Positions 34,927 through 43,652 of a stretch of DNA of 64,000 nucleotides are shown in pieces. The stretch covers positions 62,001 through 126,000 of the forward strand of contig NZ_LYPA01000050.1 in the NCBI RefSeq assembly GCF_001675045.1. Reading direction: 5' to 3'. A model generated the notes under the pieces. It did no database searches, was not told where the DNA came from, and worked only from the letters and a program-made list of their open reading frames with translations. This DNA is from Paenibacillus oryzae. Its GTDB lineage: Bacteria; Bacillota; Bacilli; Paenibacillales; Paenibacillaceae. How positions within the stretch are numbered: position 1 is the first letter of the stretch; every line of letters begins with the position of its first letter. A program made the translations under genes and the position numbers.

Positions 34927-36642
34927 CTATTTCAGCATTGTTTCGGTTCCATACGTTTTTTCCCATGCTGCTTTTCGCTCATCAATGATGGCTTGACCGC
35001 CTGAATTGAGATAATCCTTCATGCCAGAGTCATATATTTCGTCAAATTTGTCTACAGCCGCTACAACGGCCTTATTCAGGATTGTATCCCGTTTTTCTTT
35101 AAGCGCCTGGCCTTGCCCGTCTTCTGCCTTGATTTGCCCTACATTGGCATTTTTGCCGATACGCCCATCATTCGTTGTAATTTTATGGGCAATTTCAATT
35201 AATTTGGAGTCAACGCCGGCATATCCGTTTGCAATTGACTTGACTGTTAAATCCGGATCGCCAAGATTAATGCCATTGCTTGTAATGGTATAGTCGATGT
35301 TTGCTGGAGAGTTCATAATTTTTTCGCCTGTTGTTGCAATGGTCTTCAAGGAGCCGTCAGGCAGCTTTTCATGCGTTACGCCTTCTTCTCCAAACTGAAG
35401 GAATACGCGATTTTCAAACTTGGAAATCCAGTTTACATAGAGCAAAGAAGCAATTGGCTCTTTGTTTGTAGCCGGGAAAAACACCTTGCGATCAATGGGA
35501 CCTGATAAAAATTTCTTATAAACTCCAGCGTCATTCGGGAATGACTCGACCGCAACATAAGCCGCATCAGGACCAACAAGCCGCTGAAGGCTTGCATGAA
35601 TGCTATCGTCGCCGTTCCGGTAAGGATAATCCCAGTTATGCATAAATGCGCCTACATGACCCAGCTTCATTAAATTATCCTCGGTTGTATCTCCTGCAGG
35701 ATATAGAGGGAAGTCCTTCCAGACCAAACCTTCGTTGTACCATTTGTTCAGCGTTCTTATGCCTTCCTTGTAGTTCGGCATAAGGAAAAGGCGGTCATCA
35801 AAGCCATTTACATAGATGTCTTTATCTGTTAGATCATTAGGCATAAAGGATGTCGTCAAATGATCCGCACGCCAGCCGACATCAAAGCTCGTTGAAAATG
35901 GAATCATCTTGTCAGCATCCGCCCCTAAAAGGGTCGAAGCATTGTCCTTAAAGGCTCTAAGCATGCTTTCAAACTCCTGCAGGTTGGTTGGCGGCTCAAT
36001 ATTAAGCTTCTGGAGCCAATCCTGGCGCACAAAGGTATTGATGCGGTTAAGCACATTCAAACGGCCTTCCAGCGCCCACAGTGTTCCAGTGGCCGGGTCC
36101 TGATCCCAATAGATGTTTGTTTCAGTTAAGTACTCAAACATATCCGGAAAAAGCTCTTTATTTTCCGCCAAAATAGGAGCAAGGTCAAGAATACCTCCCA
36201 TATTAGCGTAGGTTTGAATGGTTGGATAAGAATAGGTAAGGCTGACATCCGGCGCTTGATTCGCTGCCAAATAATTGTTAATGACCTCGGTCTCTGTCCA
36301 GCGCGGAACAGGAACAAAAGTAACCTCTACATTATGGTCGCGCAGCATGCCTTCTTTGATATATGTTGTATAAAAATTATCCTCTGGCTTGGTTCCCCCA
36401 TCATTGCCGCGGTCATATACCTCTACTGTAATTTTGCGGGTTTCCTTGAATTTCAAATTGGAATCAAGGCCCAATGCTTCCAGTTTTGCATCAGTCCCCC
36501 CTTCACCGGAATCAGATGGAGATGAAGAGGCTGTTGGAGCAGTTGAAGCTGATGGAGCCGGTTTGTCGCTGGTGCATCCTGAAAGCGCCAAAGCAAAAGC
36601 GGCGCTAATCGTCAGAATGGAAATTCCTTTACGAAATCCCAT
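34927..36642 (-). CDS. Extracellular solute-binding lipoprotein, third transporter
   Basis: 571 residues. ATG 36642 follows AAGGGGG at 7 nt. Signal peptide to lipobox LSGC, then a long Ser/Thr/Pro/Ala linker (about residues 25-50) and a binding domain with EVYDRGNDGGTKPEDNFY, as in LipO/LplA-type proteins. It is not close to the module A and B proteins, so its ligand may differ. It comes last in the operon, after the two permeases, opposite to modules A and B. Confidence 0.9.
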   Translation of the reverse strand: MGFRKGISILTISAAFALALSGCTSDKPAPSASTAPTASSSPSDSGEGGTDAKLEALGLDSNLKFKETRKITVEVYDRGNDGGTKPEDNFYTTYIKEGMLRDHNVEVTFVPVPRWTETEVINNYLAANQAPDVSLTYSYPTIQTYANMGGILDLAPILAENKELFPDMFEYLTETNIYWDQDPATGTLWALEGRLNVLNRINTFVRQDWLQKLNIEPPTNLQEFESMLRAFKDNASTLLGADADKMIPFSTSFDVGWRADHLTTSFMPNDLTDKDIYVNGFDDRLFLMPNYKEGIRTLNKWYNEGLVWKDFPLYPAGDTTEDNLMKLGHVGAFMHNWDYPYRNGDDSIHASLQRLVGPDAAYVAVESFPNDAGVYKKFLSGPIDRKVFFPATNKEPIASLLYVNWISKFENRVFLQFGEEGVTHEKLPDGSLKTIATTGEKIMNSPANIDYTITSNGINLGDPDLTVKSIANGYAGVDSKLIEIAHKITTNDGRIGKNANVGQIKAEDGQGQALKEKRDTILNKAVVAAVDKFDEIYDSGMKDYLNSGGQAIIDERKAAWEKTYGTETMLK

Positions 36643-36719
36643 GTTTGTTCCCCCTTTTCATTTGCAGTGCGGATTGATTTATAAAAATTGACATTGCCAA
36701 TTTCTATCCTCATGAAAAA

Positions 36720-37589
36720 TTAGCCTTTGACCGCTCCGATGGTAACGCCCGATATAAAATATCTCTGCAGCCATGGATAGACGAGCAGAATCGGTACCGT
36801 CGCAAACATAACGGTTGCTGACTTGATCGTTTCAGACAGGCCAGGGCTTGAAAAACCCTCCTGTGTAGCCACATCAATGCTGCTAATGCTATTAAGAATG
36901 TTGTAAAGCAATAACTGAATAGGGAAATAGGTTCTGTCGGACATAAACATCAATGCATCCGAGAAGCCGTTCCAGCGGCCTACTGCATAAAAGAGGGCCA
37001 GCGTTGCAAGCACAGGAGTAGACAGCGGCAGATAGACGTTGATAAGCACCTTCAGCGGCCCTGCTCCATCCAGCTCGGCGGATTCTCTGAGACTATCAGG
37101 TATCCCGAACAAAAAGCTGCGCATGATGATGACATAAAATACACTAATACTGTTTGGCAAAATCAGTACCAGCGGATTATTGAGCAAGTGCAGCTCCTTC
37201 AAAAGCAAATAGGTCGGGATTGTGCCTGCGCTAAAATACATCGTAAAAATAATGATGGCCATGATGAGCCTTTTCCCTTTAAGGTTTTCGTATATTAGGG
37301 GATATGCGCACATGATGGTCATAAACATAGACCAAAACGTGCAGATAACGGTTAGTATCGCAGTCCACAACAACGACCATGTGTATTTGGAGTCGCCAAG
37401 CACAGTCGCATAAGCTTCGAAATTAAGCCCTTTTGGCAATAGCAAAACTTCATTTTTCACTAAAGCATCGGCAGAGCTTAAGGAGCGCGCCAATATATTC
37501 AACAGCGGCAGGAGACAAGCTAAAATGCACAACACACAAAATAATACGATAATCCAGTCTCCGATTTTGGTGCCTCTTGATTTGATCAT
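36720..37589 (-). CDS. Sugar ABC transporter permease, third transporter (LplC type)
   Basis: 289 residues, CUT1 permease with six predicted helices, EAA segment DSLRESAELDGAGPLKVLINVYLPL and C-terminus FISGVTIGAVKG. It starts 15 bp after its partner permease. The binding protein follows after 77 bp. No ATPase is encoded nearby. Confidence 0.92.
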   Translation of the reverse strand: MIKSRGTKIGDWIIVLFCVLCILACLLPLLNILARSLSSADALVKNEVLLLPKGLNFEAYATVLGDSKYTWSLLWTAILTVICTFWSMFMTIMCAYPLIYENLKGKRLIMAIIIFTMYFSAGTIPTYLLLKELHLLNNPLVLILPNSISVFYVIIMRSFLFGIPDSLRESAELDGAGPLKVLINVYLPLSTPVLATLALFYAVGRWNGFSDALMFMSDRTYFPIQLLLYNILNSISSIDVATQEGFSSPGLSETIKSATVMFATVPILLVYPWLQRYFISGVTIGAVKG

Positions 37590-37604
37590 CTCATGAGCCT
37601 CCTT

Positions 37605-38534
37605 CTACCAGATGCCGCGTTCGCCAGATTTTTTTGCCAGAGCGTTTGCCGTAAACAAAAAGATGACACACACGACGGATTGAAATAAACCGACTGCAGT
37701 TGAAAGCGAAAATTGCAAGCCCCGAATACCGTTGTTGTATACGAATATAGAGATAACGTTTGAAACATCGGTAACGAGCTTGTTGCTAAGCGCGTAAGGT
37801 CTGTCAAATTCGCTGCCCAAAATGTGACCCAGGCTTAAAATGAGCAAGATCATAATCGTAGGACGAAGCCCCGGCAGCGTAATATGCCAAATTTTTCGCA
37901 GGCGGTTTGCCCCATCCACCGCTGAAGCCTCATAAAGCTCCGGGTTAATTCCCGCAATAGCTGCCAAATAAATAATGGTATTCCAGCCGCAGCTTTGCCA
38001 TATGCCCAAAACAATGTAGGTGACTACCCAATAAGAAGGCTCATTCAGAAACGGTATGGATGCAAATCCCATCTTGTTTAGCATGATGTTAACAAGCCCG
38101 GTAGTTGGCGCAAGAAGCTGAAGCGCCAGCCCGGAAATAATAACCCAGGACAAAAAGTGCGGCATATAAACAACCGTTTGGGTAAATCGTTTAAACCGCT
38201 TGAACGCTAGTTCATTTAAAATAATGGCCAGCATAATTGGCGCAGGGAATCCAATCAGCAGATCCAGGAAATTAAGCATAATGGTGTTTCTAAGCGCATA
38301 CAGAAAGTCGCGATTGGAAAACGCCTTAATAAAATATTCAAACCCGTAATTTCCTGCCCAGTCCATCGCCCAGGGGCTTTTTACAATGCTGTAGTTTTTG
38401 AAAGCAATCTGAATGTAGCCCATCGGTATGTATCGGAAAATAATAAAAAAGGCCAACGGAAGAAGCAGCATCGCATACAGAATCCAGTAACGCTTCATAT
38501 ACAGAAGTGACTTGCTTTTGACTGAAATCTCCAA
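37605..38534 (-). CDS. Sugar ABC transporter permease, third transporter (LplB type)
   Basis: 309 residues, first gene of the third transporter. The EAA segment YEASAVDGANRLRKIWHITLPG and C-terminal LAKKSGERGIW identify the LplB group. TTG 38534 is the annotated start, with a moderate GGCGGTG 5 nt upstream; an internal ATG 12 codons later is possible. A cre-like site lies about 30-45 bp upstream, suggesting catabolite repression. An AraC/cupin regulator gene ends 222 bp upstream. Confidence 0.9.
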   Translation of the reverse strand: MEISVKSKSLLYMKRYWILYAMLLLPLAFFIIFRYIPMGYIQIAFKNYSIVKSPWAMDWAGNYGFEYFIKAFSNRDFLYALRNTIMLNFLDLLIGFPAPIMLAIILNELAFKRFKRFTQTVVYMPHFLSWVIISGLALQLLAPTTGLVNIMLNKMGFASIPFLNEPSYWVVTYIVLGIWQSCGWNTIIYLAAIAGINPELYEASAVDGANRLRKIWHITLPGLRPTIMILLILSLGHILGSEFDRPYALSNKLVTDVSNVISIFVYNNGIRGLQFSLSTAVGLFQSVVCVIFLFTANALAKKSGERGIW

Positions 38535-38562
38535 TTTTACACCGCCCTACATTTTTCTCCTA

Positions 38563-38577
38563 AAAAAGCGCTTACAG
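38563..38577 (-). promoter_or_regulatory. cre-like site before the third transporter
   Basis: Minus strand TGTAAGCGCTTTTTT matches TGWAARCGYTWNCW except for one T in place of C. It sits just ahead of the first permease gene. Confidence 0.5.
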
Positions 38578-38756
38578 AAACTTCGGCATAAGAGGTATGA
38601 ATTAAACTTTTTAAGGACGTCAGGCTGCTCATTAATTCCCCTTAAAAGCGGCTAAACCGTTCCCGTTCTTTATATAACTTAGCATTTAAGATTCGTTGGA
38701 ACAATAGCATAAATAAAGCTAAGGGGGGCTAATTAAAGATAATTTCTCTAAAACAG

Positions 38757-39554
38757 CTATACTAGATTAGGCTGATTTTTAAGACATTGCGATGGAGAAT
38801 AACCTTTAACCATTTTGAATTGCTTGCGAAAATGCGATAGATCCTTATAGCCGCAGCGCTCTGCCGCTTCACTAACTTTACATTCGCCATTTTGCAGCAT
38901 GTTCTCTGCATGATTGATCCGCATTATTGTCAAATATTGATTCAACAGCATTCCCGTTTCATTTTTGAATAACGCCCCGAAGTATACGGTATTAAGCCCT
39001 ACCATATTGGCAATTTCCTTTACAGAAATGTTGCTCGCATAGCTTTCGGATATATAGTTAATAGCTTTTTTCACCCGATAATCCATGCTGGAGCGATCCT
39101 GCTTTAAAAGGATCAGCTCAAACAATCTATGAATAATGACAAGCAGCAAACCTCTGGTTTTGATGCGATAACCGGGCTCCTTGCGAACCCAGGCATTGGA
39201 TAACTCGCGAAAAAGCCCAACAAGGTCGCTTTTGATCCCGATATGCGACAGTAAAGGAAAAGGCATATCCGCCAGCTCTCCTTCCATGGTATAAAGGGTG
39301 AAGTTGGCTGAGTACAAATTCATCAGATCGTCGACGATGCAATGAGCCTTGCGAATGCTTCCACGGGGAATACAAAGAAGATCGCCGCGCTTGACCTCGT
39401 AGGATATGCCATTAATGGTATAGATGCCTTTCCCCTCTATGACATAGGTGAGGTCATTGAATGAAATTTCGTTTTTGATAATTTCCCATGTCGGCGTACA
39501 CTTTCTATAGATTAAGTAGCTGATATCAGGAACTAAAGAATCATTAATTTCCAC
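38757..39554 (-). CDS. AraC-family regulator with N-terminal cupin domain
   Basis: 265 residues. The N-terminal 100 residues form a cupin-like sugar-sensing fold (YVIEGKGIYTINGISYEVKRGDLLCIPRG). The C-terminus has two helix-turn-helix motifs (ISVKEIANMVGLNTVYFG and CKVSEAAERCGYKDLSHF) of the AraC/XylS family. It likely senses an intracellular sugar and controls the third transporter immediately downstream on the same strand, which lacks a two-component system of its own. Usual length for the family. Confidence 0.9.
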   Translation of the reverse strand: MEINDSLVPDISYLIYRKCTPTWEIIKNEISFNDLTYVIEGKGIYTINGISYEVKRGDLLCIPRGSIRKAHCIVDDLMNLYSANFTLYTMEGELADMPFPLLSHIGIKSDLVGLFRELSNAWVRKEPGYRIKTRGLLLVIIHRLFELILLKQDRSSMDYRVKKAINYISESYASNISVKEIANMVGLNTVYFGALFKNETGMLLNQYLTIMRINHAENMLQNGECKVSEAAERCGYKDLSHFRKQFKMVKGYSPSQCLKNQPNLV

Positions 39555-39630
39555 TGTAATCGCACCCCTCCCAAATAATTACTTTTACTTATACCCTATA
39601 ACCATGCTACAACCTTGTCAATGCGCAAAA

Positions 39631-39664
39631 AGACCGAAGGAGGAAAGCGCTTCTCCATCGGTCT
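39631..39664 (-). terminator. Terminator after the LuxR-type response regulator
   Basis: AGACCGATGGAGAAGCGC / TTTCCTCCTTCGGTCT stem on the minus strand followed by TTTTTGCGC. It ends the two-component operon 21 bp past the stop. Confidence 0.8.
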
Positions 39665-39684
39665 ATTATTATGTCGGCAACGTC

Positions 39685-40338
39685 CTAGTTTGGAAACTTC
39701 CTCATCCAGCCCTGCTCATAAGCGTAACGCGCCAGCTGCACCCGGTTCTCCAAATGGAGCTTTTGCAGAATATTTTTCAGATGATTTTTGACGGTATGCT
39801 CGGAAATATCGAGGCGGGACGAAATCTCCTTATTGCTCATGCCTTTGGCGACCAGCCCCAAAATCTCGGTTTCGCGCGTGGTCAAAGGGTTTTCCTGAAC
39901 ACCTTCACTACCAATCGGGGACAGCTCCTTCAGGATGCGGAATGCAAGCTCCCGCGTCATCGGCGCTTCATCCACCGCGATTGCTTTCAGGTATTCATGC
40001 CATTCATCCGGCTTCATGTTTTTCAGCAAATAACCCTGCGCGCCTTTTTTGAGAGCTTCGAACAGATGGGCGATATCGTCGGAGACGGTCACCATGACCA
40101 CCTTGATATAGGGAAGCTGCTGCTTGAGCAATCTGGTGGCCTCCAGCCCGCCCAGACCCGGCATGCGGATGTCCATCAGGACAAGATCCGGCATCCACTG
40201 CTGACACAAGCCCAGCGCTTCTTCTCCGCTCGTTCCTTCCGCCACAACCTCAAAGGCGTCATCGCTTTCCAGAATCAAGCGAATGCCCTCTCTTGCCATC
40301 TCGCTGTCGTCGATAATAATAACCCGGAACGGCGACAA
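39685..40338 (-). CDS. NarL/LuxR-type response regulator
   Basis: About 218 residues: receiver domain with IIIDDSEMAREGI, phospho-Asp in DLVLMDIRMPGLGG and Lys in GYLLKNMKPDEW, then a LuxR-type helix-turn-helix (LTTRETEILGLVAKGMSNKE, SEHTVKNHLKNILQKL). TTG 40338 is preferred, since AGGGGGG lies 8 nt upstream and it starts just after the kinase stop. It belongs to the LiaR/DegU group. Position next to the nos-like copper operon and a direct repeat before that operon suggest it is a regulator of it (inference). Confidence 0.9.
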   Translation of the reverse strand: MSPFRVIIIDDSEMAREGIRLILESDDAFEVVAEGTSGEEALGLCQQWMPDLVLMDIRMPGLGGLEATRLLKQQLPYIKVVMVTVSDDIAHLFEALKKGAQGYLLKNMKPDEWHEYLKAIAVDEAPMTRELAFRILKELSPIGSEGVQENPLTTRETEILGLVAKGMSNKEISSRLDISEHTVKNHLKNILQKLHLENRVQLARYAYEQGWMRKFPN

Positions 40339-40339
40339 A

Positions 40340-41164
40340 TCAGCCACCCCCCTTTGCAATTGTAACCCGCGTTTCCCCGTTTATCCGTTCAAAAGAAAGC
40401 TGCCACGCCATTTGCCTGGCCCGGTCCTGCATCATTTTGATGCCATATCTGTTCCCGGCGGCAGCCCGTTCGTGGTCAAAGCCCTTACCGTCGTCGCTGA
40501 TGCAGCAAATCCAGCCTTTGCCTGCCGTTTCGGCCAGCAGGCTGATGACTGAGGCGTCGGCATGCTTATAGCTGTTCAGCATAGCCTCGCGGATAATAGC
40601 CAGCAGCTCCACCTTTTCCTTTGGCGTAAGCATGCCCTCGGGAATGGACCACTCCGTCTGGAAGGAAACCGCTGACTCCTGCTCCAGCTCACGGATCAGG
40701 CTGTCCACGCTTTGCAGCCAAATATGCTTATCGGAATCCGATACATGGCGCAAGCTGGCAATCGCCTGCCTTACATAATCATTGGCTCGAAGGACGCTTT
40801 CCTTTAATTTTGCCAGCGGCGCGGCTTCTCCTTGCTCCTTTTTTTCCATTTGCATAACCTGAGCGTTTAAGAAAAACAGAGATTGCGCAATGCCGTCATG
40901 CAGCTCTCTGGCGATTTTTTCCCGCTCCTCCATCACGGCTTGCACCGCCTTGGCCCGGTTTAATTCCTCCTGGTTATGCTCAATCATACGGAACAACTGA
41001 GTCAGCAGCAAAAGGGATACGAGCAGCACGATGACGGGTGTCAGCCAGTTGCCAAGCTCCATGGAAATGTAGGGAAGCAAAAACTCATGCCGCAGATATT
41101 CCCATAAACCAACGGCCAACGTCGGAATCGTCAGAATCAACCATTTGATCGCCTTGTACGACAA
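40340..41164 (-). CDS. NarX/LiaS-type sensor histidine kinase
   Basis: 274 residues. Two membrane helices (about 7-25 and 38-60) with almost no extracytoplasmic loop make it an intramembrane-sensing kinase. The HisKA_3 motif is EREKIARELHDGIAQSL and the ATPase domain has LLAIIREAMLNSYKHA, ISDDGKGFD and GNRYGIKMMQDRA. It is transcribed with the response regulator directly downstream. With so little sensor domain, it may sense membrane state, metal load through partner proteins, or redox change. Confidence 0.88.
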   Translation of the reverse strand: MSYKAIKWLILTIPTLAVGLWEYLRHEFLLPYISMELGNWLTPVIVLLVSLLLLTQLFRMIEHNQEELNRAKAVQAVMEEREKIARELHDGIAQSLFFLNAQVMQMEKKEQGEAAPLAKLKESVLRANDYVRQAIASLRHVSDSDKHIWLQSVDSLIRELEQESAVSFQTEWSIPEGMLTPKEKVELLAIIREAMLNSYKHADASVISLLAETAGKGWICCISDDGKGFDHERAAAGNRYGIKMMQDRARQMAWQLSFERINGETRVTIAKGGG

Positions 41165-41571
41165 TTGCAGCCTCTCCTCTCGCGCCTATCTATGCACGGA
41201 ATCTCTCTCTATTTTCTCTATTTTAACGACAAGACTGCTGGAACGCATCTGTATCTTTTTTAAACTGCTCTCCAGCAGTCTTTCTCACTAAACATAATCA
41301 GTCAGCACTTCCGGTACGGTCAAAAATGTCCATTAAAGCGACTTTTTACGCTCAAGTCAATTTGTAACGGAAGTTTTTGGCCGTCAGGGCTGGCAAAAGA
41401 GGCATTTTCCGCTTAATTTCTGCTGCAACGGACGGATATGACCATAAGAATTGGTTTAGGCGGCTAAACGACGCTCCTACGGCCATTTTTGTCCGTCAAA
41501 AAATAAGGAGCCCCGCTATATCCCAGTGTACTGAATAATCGATGTCATTCACCCTTCACTGAGCCTCCCGA
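41165..41571. other. 407-bp intergenic stretch with inverted repeats
   Basis: No convincing gene. GACTGCTGGA and TCCAGCAGTC (41233-41280) form a 10-bp stem with a 28-nt loop and only a weak T-run, so it is a doubtful terminator for the TlpA operon. ACGGTCAAAAATGTCC (41316-41331) and its near-inverse GGCCATTTTTGTCCGT (41481-41496) bracket about 150 bp, resembling a degenerate intergenic repeat. Confidence 0.5.
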
Positions 41572-42087
41572 TTATTCGTTCTTTAATTGATTCATTAAGT
41601 CCAGAATGTCTGACATCTCCGTCAGCTCTCCTTCGTGCCTTGCGATCAATTCGCCATCCCGATCCACCAGCAGAGTAAGCGGCATGCCCACAACGCGATA
41701 GTGGCGTTTGACCTCCATCTCTTCGTCCAGCACAACAGGGAATTCAAGCTCATAACGATCCACGAAAGCCTGAGCCTGCTCCCCTTTTTCGCCGACATTA
41801 ACTGCCAATACATCAATACCGCTCAGCTTGTAGGCTTCATTAAGAAGCGGCAGCTCGTTGACACAAGGGTTGCACCACGAGGCCCAAAAATTAATGAGCA
41901 CCCCTCGGCCCTTGTAATCCGCCAATCGAACCGTCTCTCCCAGTAGATTGGTCAACGTAAACGCCGGAGCGGCTTCCCCCACAACAGCCCGGGCCTGCGG
42001 CTTTTCCATATAGGGCAGAAGCGAATAGATTACGCCCGCCGCAATAACGAGCAGCAATGCCAATTGAACAGCTTTTTTTGCTTTCAT
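41572..42087 (-). CDS. TlpA/ResA-like membrane-anchored thiol-disulfide oxidoreductase
   Basis: 171 residues with an N-terminal membrane anchor (about 7-25) and an extracytoplasmic thioredoxin fold. The active site is FWASWCNPC (about residues 69-77), followed by the usual cis-Pro motif GMPLTLLVD. Members keep metal-binding cysteines reduced, for example during cytochrome c or CuA maturation. It begins 28 bp after nosF-like and ends the copper operon, so a role in reducing copper-binding cysteines of NosL or a target cuproenzyme is likely. Confidence 0.9.
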   Translation of the reverse strand: MKAKKAVQLALLLVIAAGVIYSLLPYMEKPQARAVVGEAAPAFTLTNLLGETVRLADYKGRGVLINFWASWCNPCVNELPLLNEAYKLSGIDVLAVNVGEKGEQAQAFVDRYELEFPVVLDEEMEVKRHYRVVGMPLTLLVDRDGELIARHEGELTEMSDILDLMNQLKNE

Positions 42088-42115
42088 TCCAACACTTCAG
42101 CTCCTATTGCCTCTA

Positions 42116-42838
42116 TCAGGCCAAACCAAAAAGCTCGCCAAAAGCTTTCTGCAGCCCCGCTTCTCCATGCTGCCCCTTAATCTCTTCTTTCCTGCCATCC
42201 AGGACCAAACGGCCATCGCGCAAAAAGACATAACGATCGCCCAGCGCCTCCGCAATCTGCAGTTGATGCGTAGAAAAAACAACCGTTTGACCTTCCGCCG
42301 CCGCTTGCCGGACCAGAGCAACAAAGGATTCCATCCAATAAGGGTCAAGGCCGTTTGTTGGCTCATCCATAATAAGCAGCGGGGGCTTCGCAAGCAGCGC
42401 TTGCGCAAACAGCACCCGCTGGCGCATGCCTTTGGAGAAAGAGGCCACCGGCTTGCCGCCAGTGCCGCTCAAGCCCACCTGCTCCAGCACCTCTTTGGCA
42501 CGCGCCTTTCCCAGGCCCCGCAGCCTGGCCCAAAACAGCATCGTCTCCAGCGCTGTAAGCCCCTGACTAAACCGGTAATCATCCGGCATATATCCAATCT
42601 GACGGGCATAAAAATCCCGGTTTTCTCCCCATGCAACGCCGTTAATTGCAATGCTGCCGCCGGATGGGCGCAGAATGCCTGCCAGCATGCGCAGCAGCGT
42701 GCTTTTGCCGGCTCCGTTGCCTCCGCATAGCGCAACCACTTCTCCCCGTCCGATATCCATCGTCAATTCGGAAACAACGGTTTTGCCTTTAAATAGTTTA
42801 TGAACCGCTTGAATGTCGAGCAGCCTGTCGTCAGCCAA
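42116..42838 (-). CDS. nosF: NosF-like ABC ATPase
   Basis: About 240 residues with Walker A CGGNGAGKST, signature variant FSKGMRQRV and Walker B LLIMDEPTNGLD. TTG 42838 is chosen for AAGGGGG 7 nt upstream; it overlaps the nosY-like stop by 8 bp (TTGGCTGA). NosF with NosY and NosD drives maturation of the copper centre of nitrous oxide reductase. The assignment rests on its neighbours NosD, NosY and NosL; the ATPase alone would be generic. Confidence 0.85.
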   Translation of the reverse strand: MADDRLLDIQAVHKLFKGKTVVSELTMDIGRGEVVALCGGNGAGKSTLLRMLAGILRPSGGSIAINGVAWGENRDFYARQIGYMPDDYRFSQGLTALETMLFWARLRGLGKARAKEVLEQVGLSGTGGKPVASFSKGMRQRVLFAQALLAKPPLLIMDEPTNGLDPYWMESFVALVRQAAAEGQTVVFSTHQLQIAEALGDRYVFLRDGRLVLDGRKEEIKGQHGEAGLQKAFGELFGLA

Positions 42839-43652
42839 CTCTTCTCCCCCTTTCCCACACTGCATAAGCAATCAGCAGGGCAACGCCGATCCAGGCCATC
42901 ATCGCGCCCGCAAAAACGGGCGTTCCCCAAGGCGACCCGATCCACCGCATCCAGTTGTAATATTCCGGCCCCAGCGTCGAACCTCCCCCCAGCTTCACAA
43001 CGGTGAACAAGCGGGTAAGCTCTGCCGGATTCAAGAAGGTCAATACAGTGATCGCCGGCTTGATTACGGAATAAGGAAGCATACCCAGCGCGGCGATCAA
43101 AAGCGACGGCCAGGCAATGACGGCAAAAAACCAGATGCCGACCGCAAGCGTAAGCGCCTGCCAGCGGTTTTTGGCAATCGTTCCGACCAGCATGGAAGCG
43201 CCAAGAAAAAACAAGGATAAACAAATGCAAAAGACCAGAAGCTGTCCATAGGTGGAAAAATCAAACCCTCCGCCCAGCAGCCAGCCCGCAACGCCGGACA
43301 AGCCAAAGCCAAGGGCAACGATAACCAGCAGCACAACGGATAGTCCGATATATTTGCCCGACAAAAACGCCCATGTGCCCAGTGGGTAGGTGGACAGCAA
43401 CTCCCAATTGCCCTCTTCCTTTTCACCCGTCAGTGAAAAAGCGCCCAGCATCAGCGCCATCAGTGGGAGCAGATAAAGCGCCAGATTCAGCATCGTCCCG
43501 CTTATGCCTGAGTAGCCTTTTACGTAGCTTTGGGCATTAATCAGCAGCAGGCTGAGCATAAATAGAGCAAAAAGGGCCATAAAGGAATAGGCCCATGGAT
43601 TGCGAAAACCAATTTTTATTTCTCTTGCCGCTACATAGCCGATTTCATTCAC
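42831..43652 (-). CDS. nosY: NosY-like ABC permease
   Basis: 273 residues with six predicted helices. The N-terminus IGYVAAREIKIGFRNPWAY and the internal LTGEKEEGNWELLSTYPL match NosY-type ABC-2 permeases. Its ATG overlaps the nosL-like stop as ATGA. Together with NosF and NosD it would form an ABC complex acting on copper-site assembly in the extracytoplasmic space. All genes of this group overlap by 4-8 bp, showing tight translational coupling. Confidence 0.88.
   Translation of the reverse strand: MNEIGYVAAREIKIGFRNPWAYSFMALFALFMLSLLLINAQSYVKGYSGISGTMLNLALYLLPLMALMLGAFSLTGEKEEGNWELLSTYPLGTWAFLSGKYIGLSVVLLVIVALGFGLSGVAGWLLGGGFDFSTYGQLLVFCICLSLFFLGASMLVGTIAKNRWQALTLAVGIWFFAVIAWPSLLIAALGMLPYSVIKPAITVLTFLNPAELTRLFTVVKLGGGSTLGPEYYNWMRWIGSPWGTPVFAGAMMAWIGVALLIAYAVWERGRRVG

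Noticed and set aside
39642-39656. cre-like GGAAAGCGCTTCTCC
   Set aside because: It is the tip of the terminator stem at 39631-39664 and lies downstream of genes, not at a promoter.
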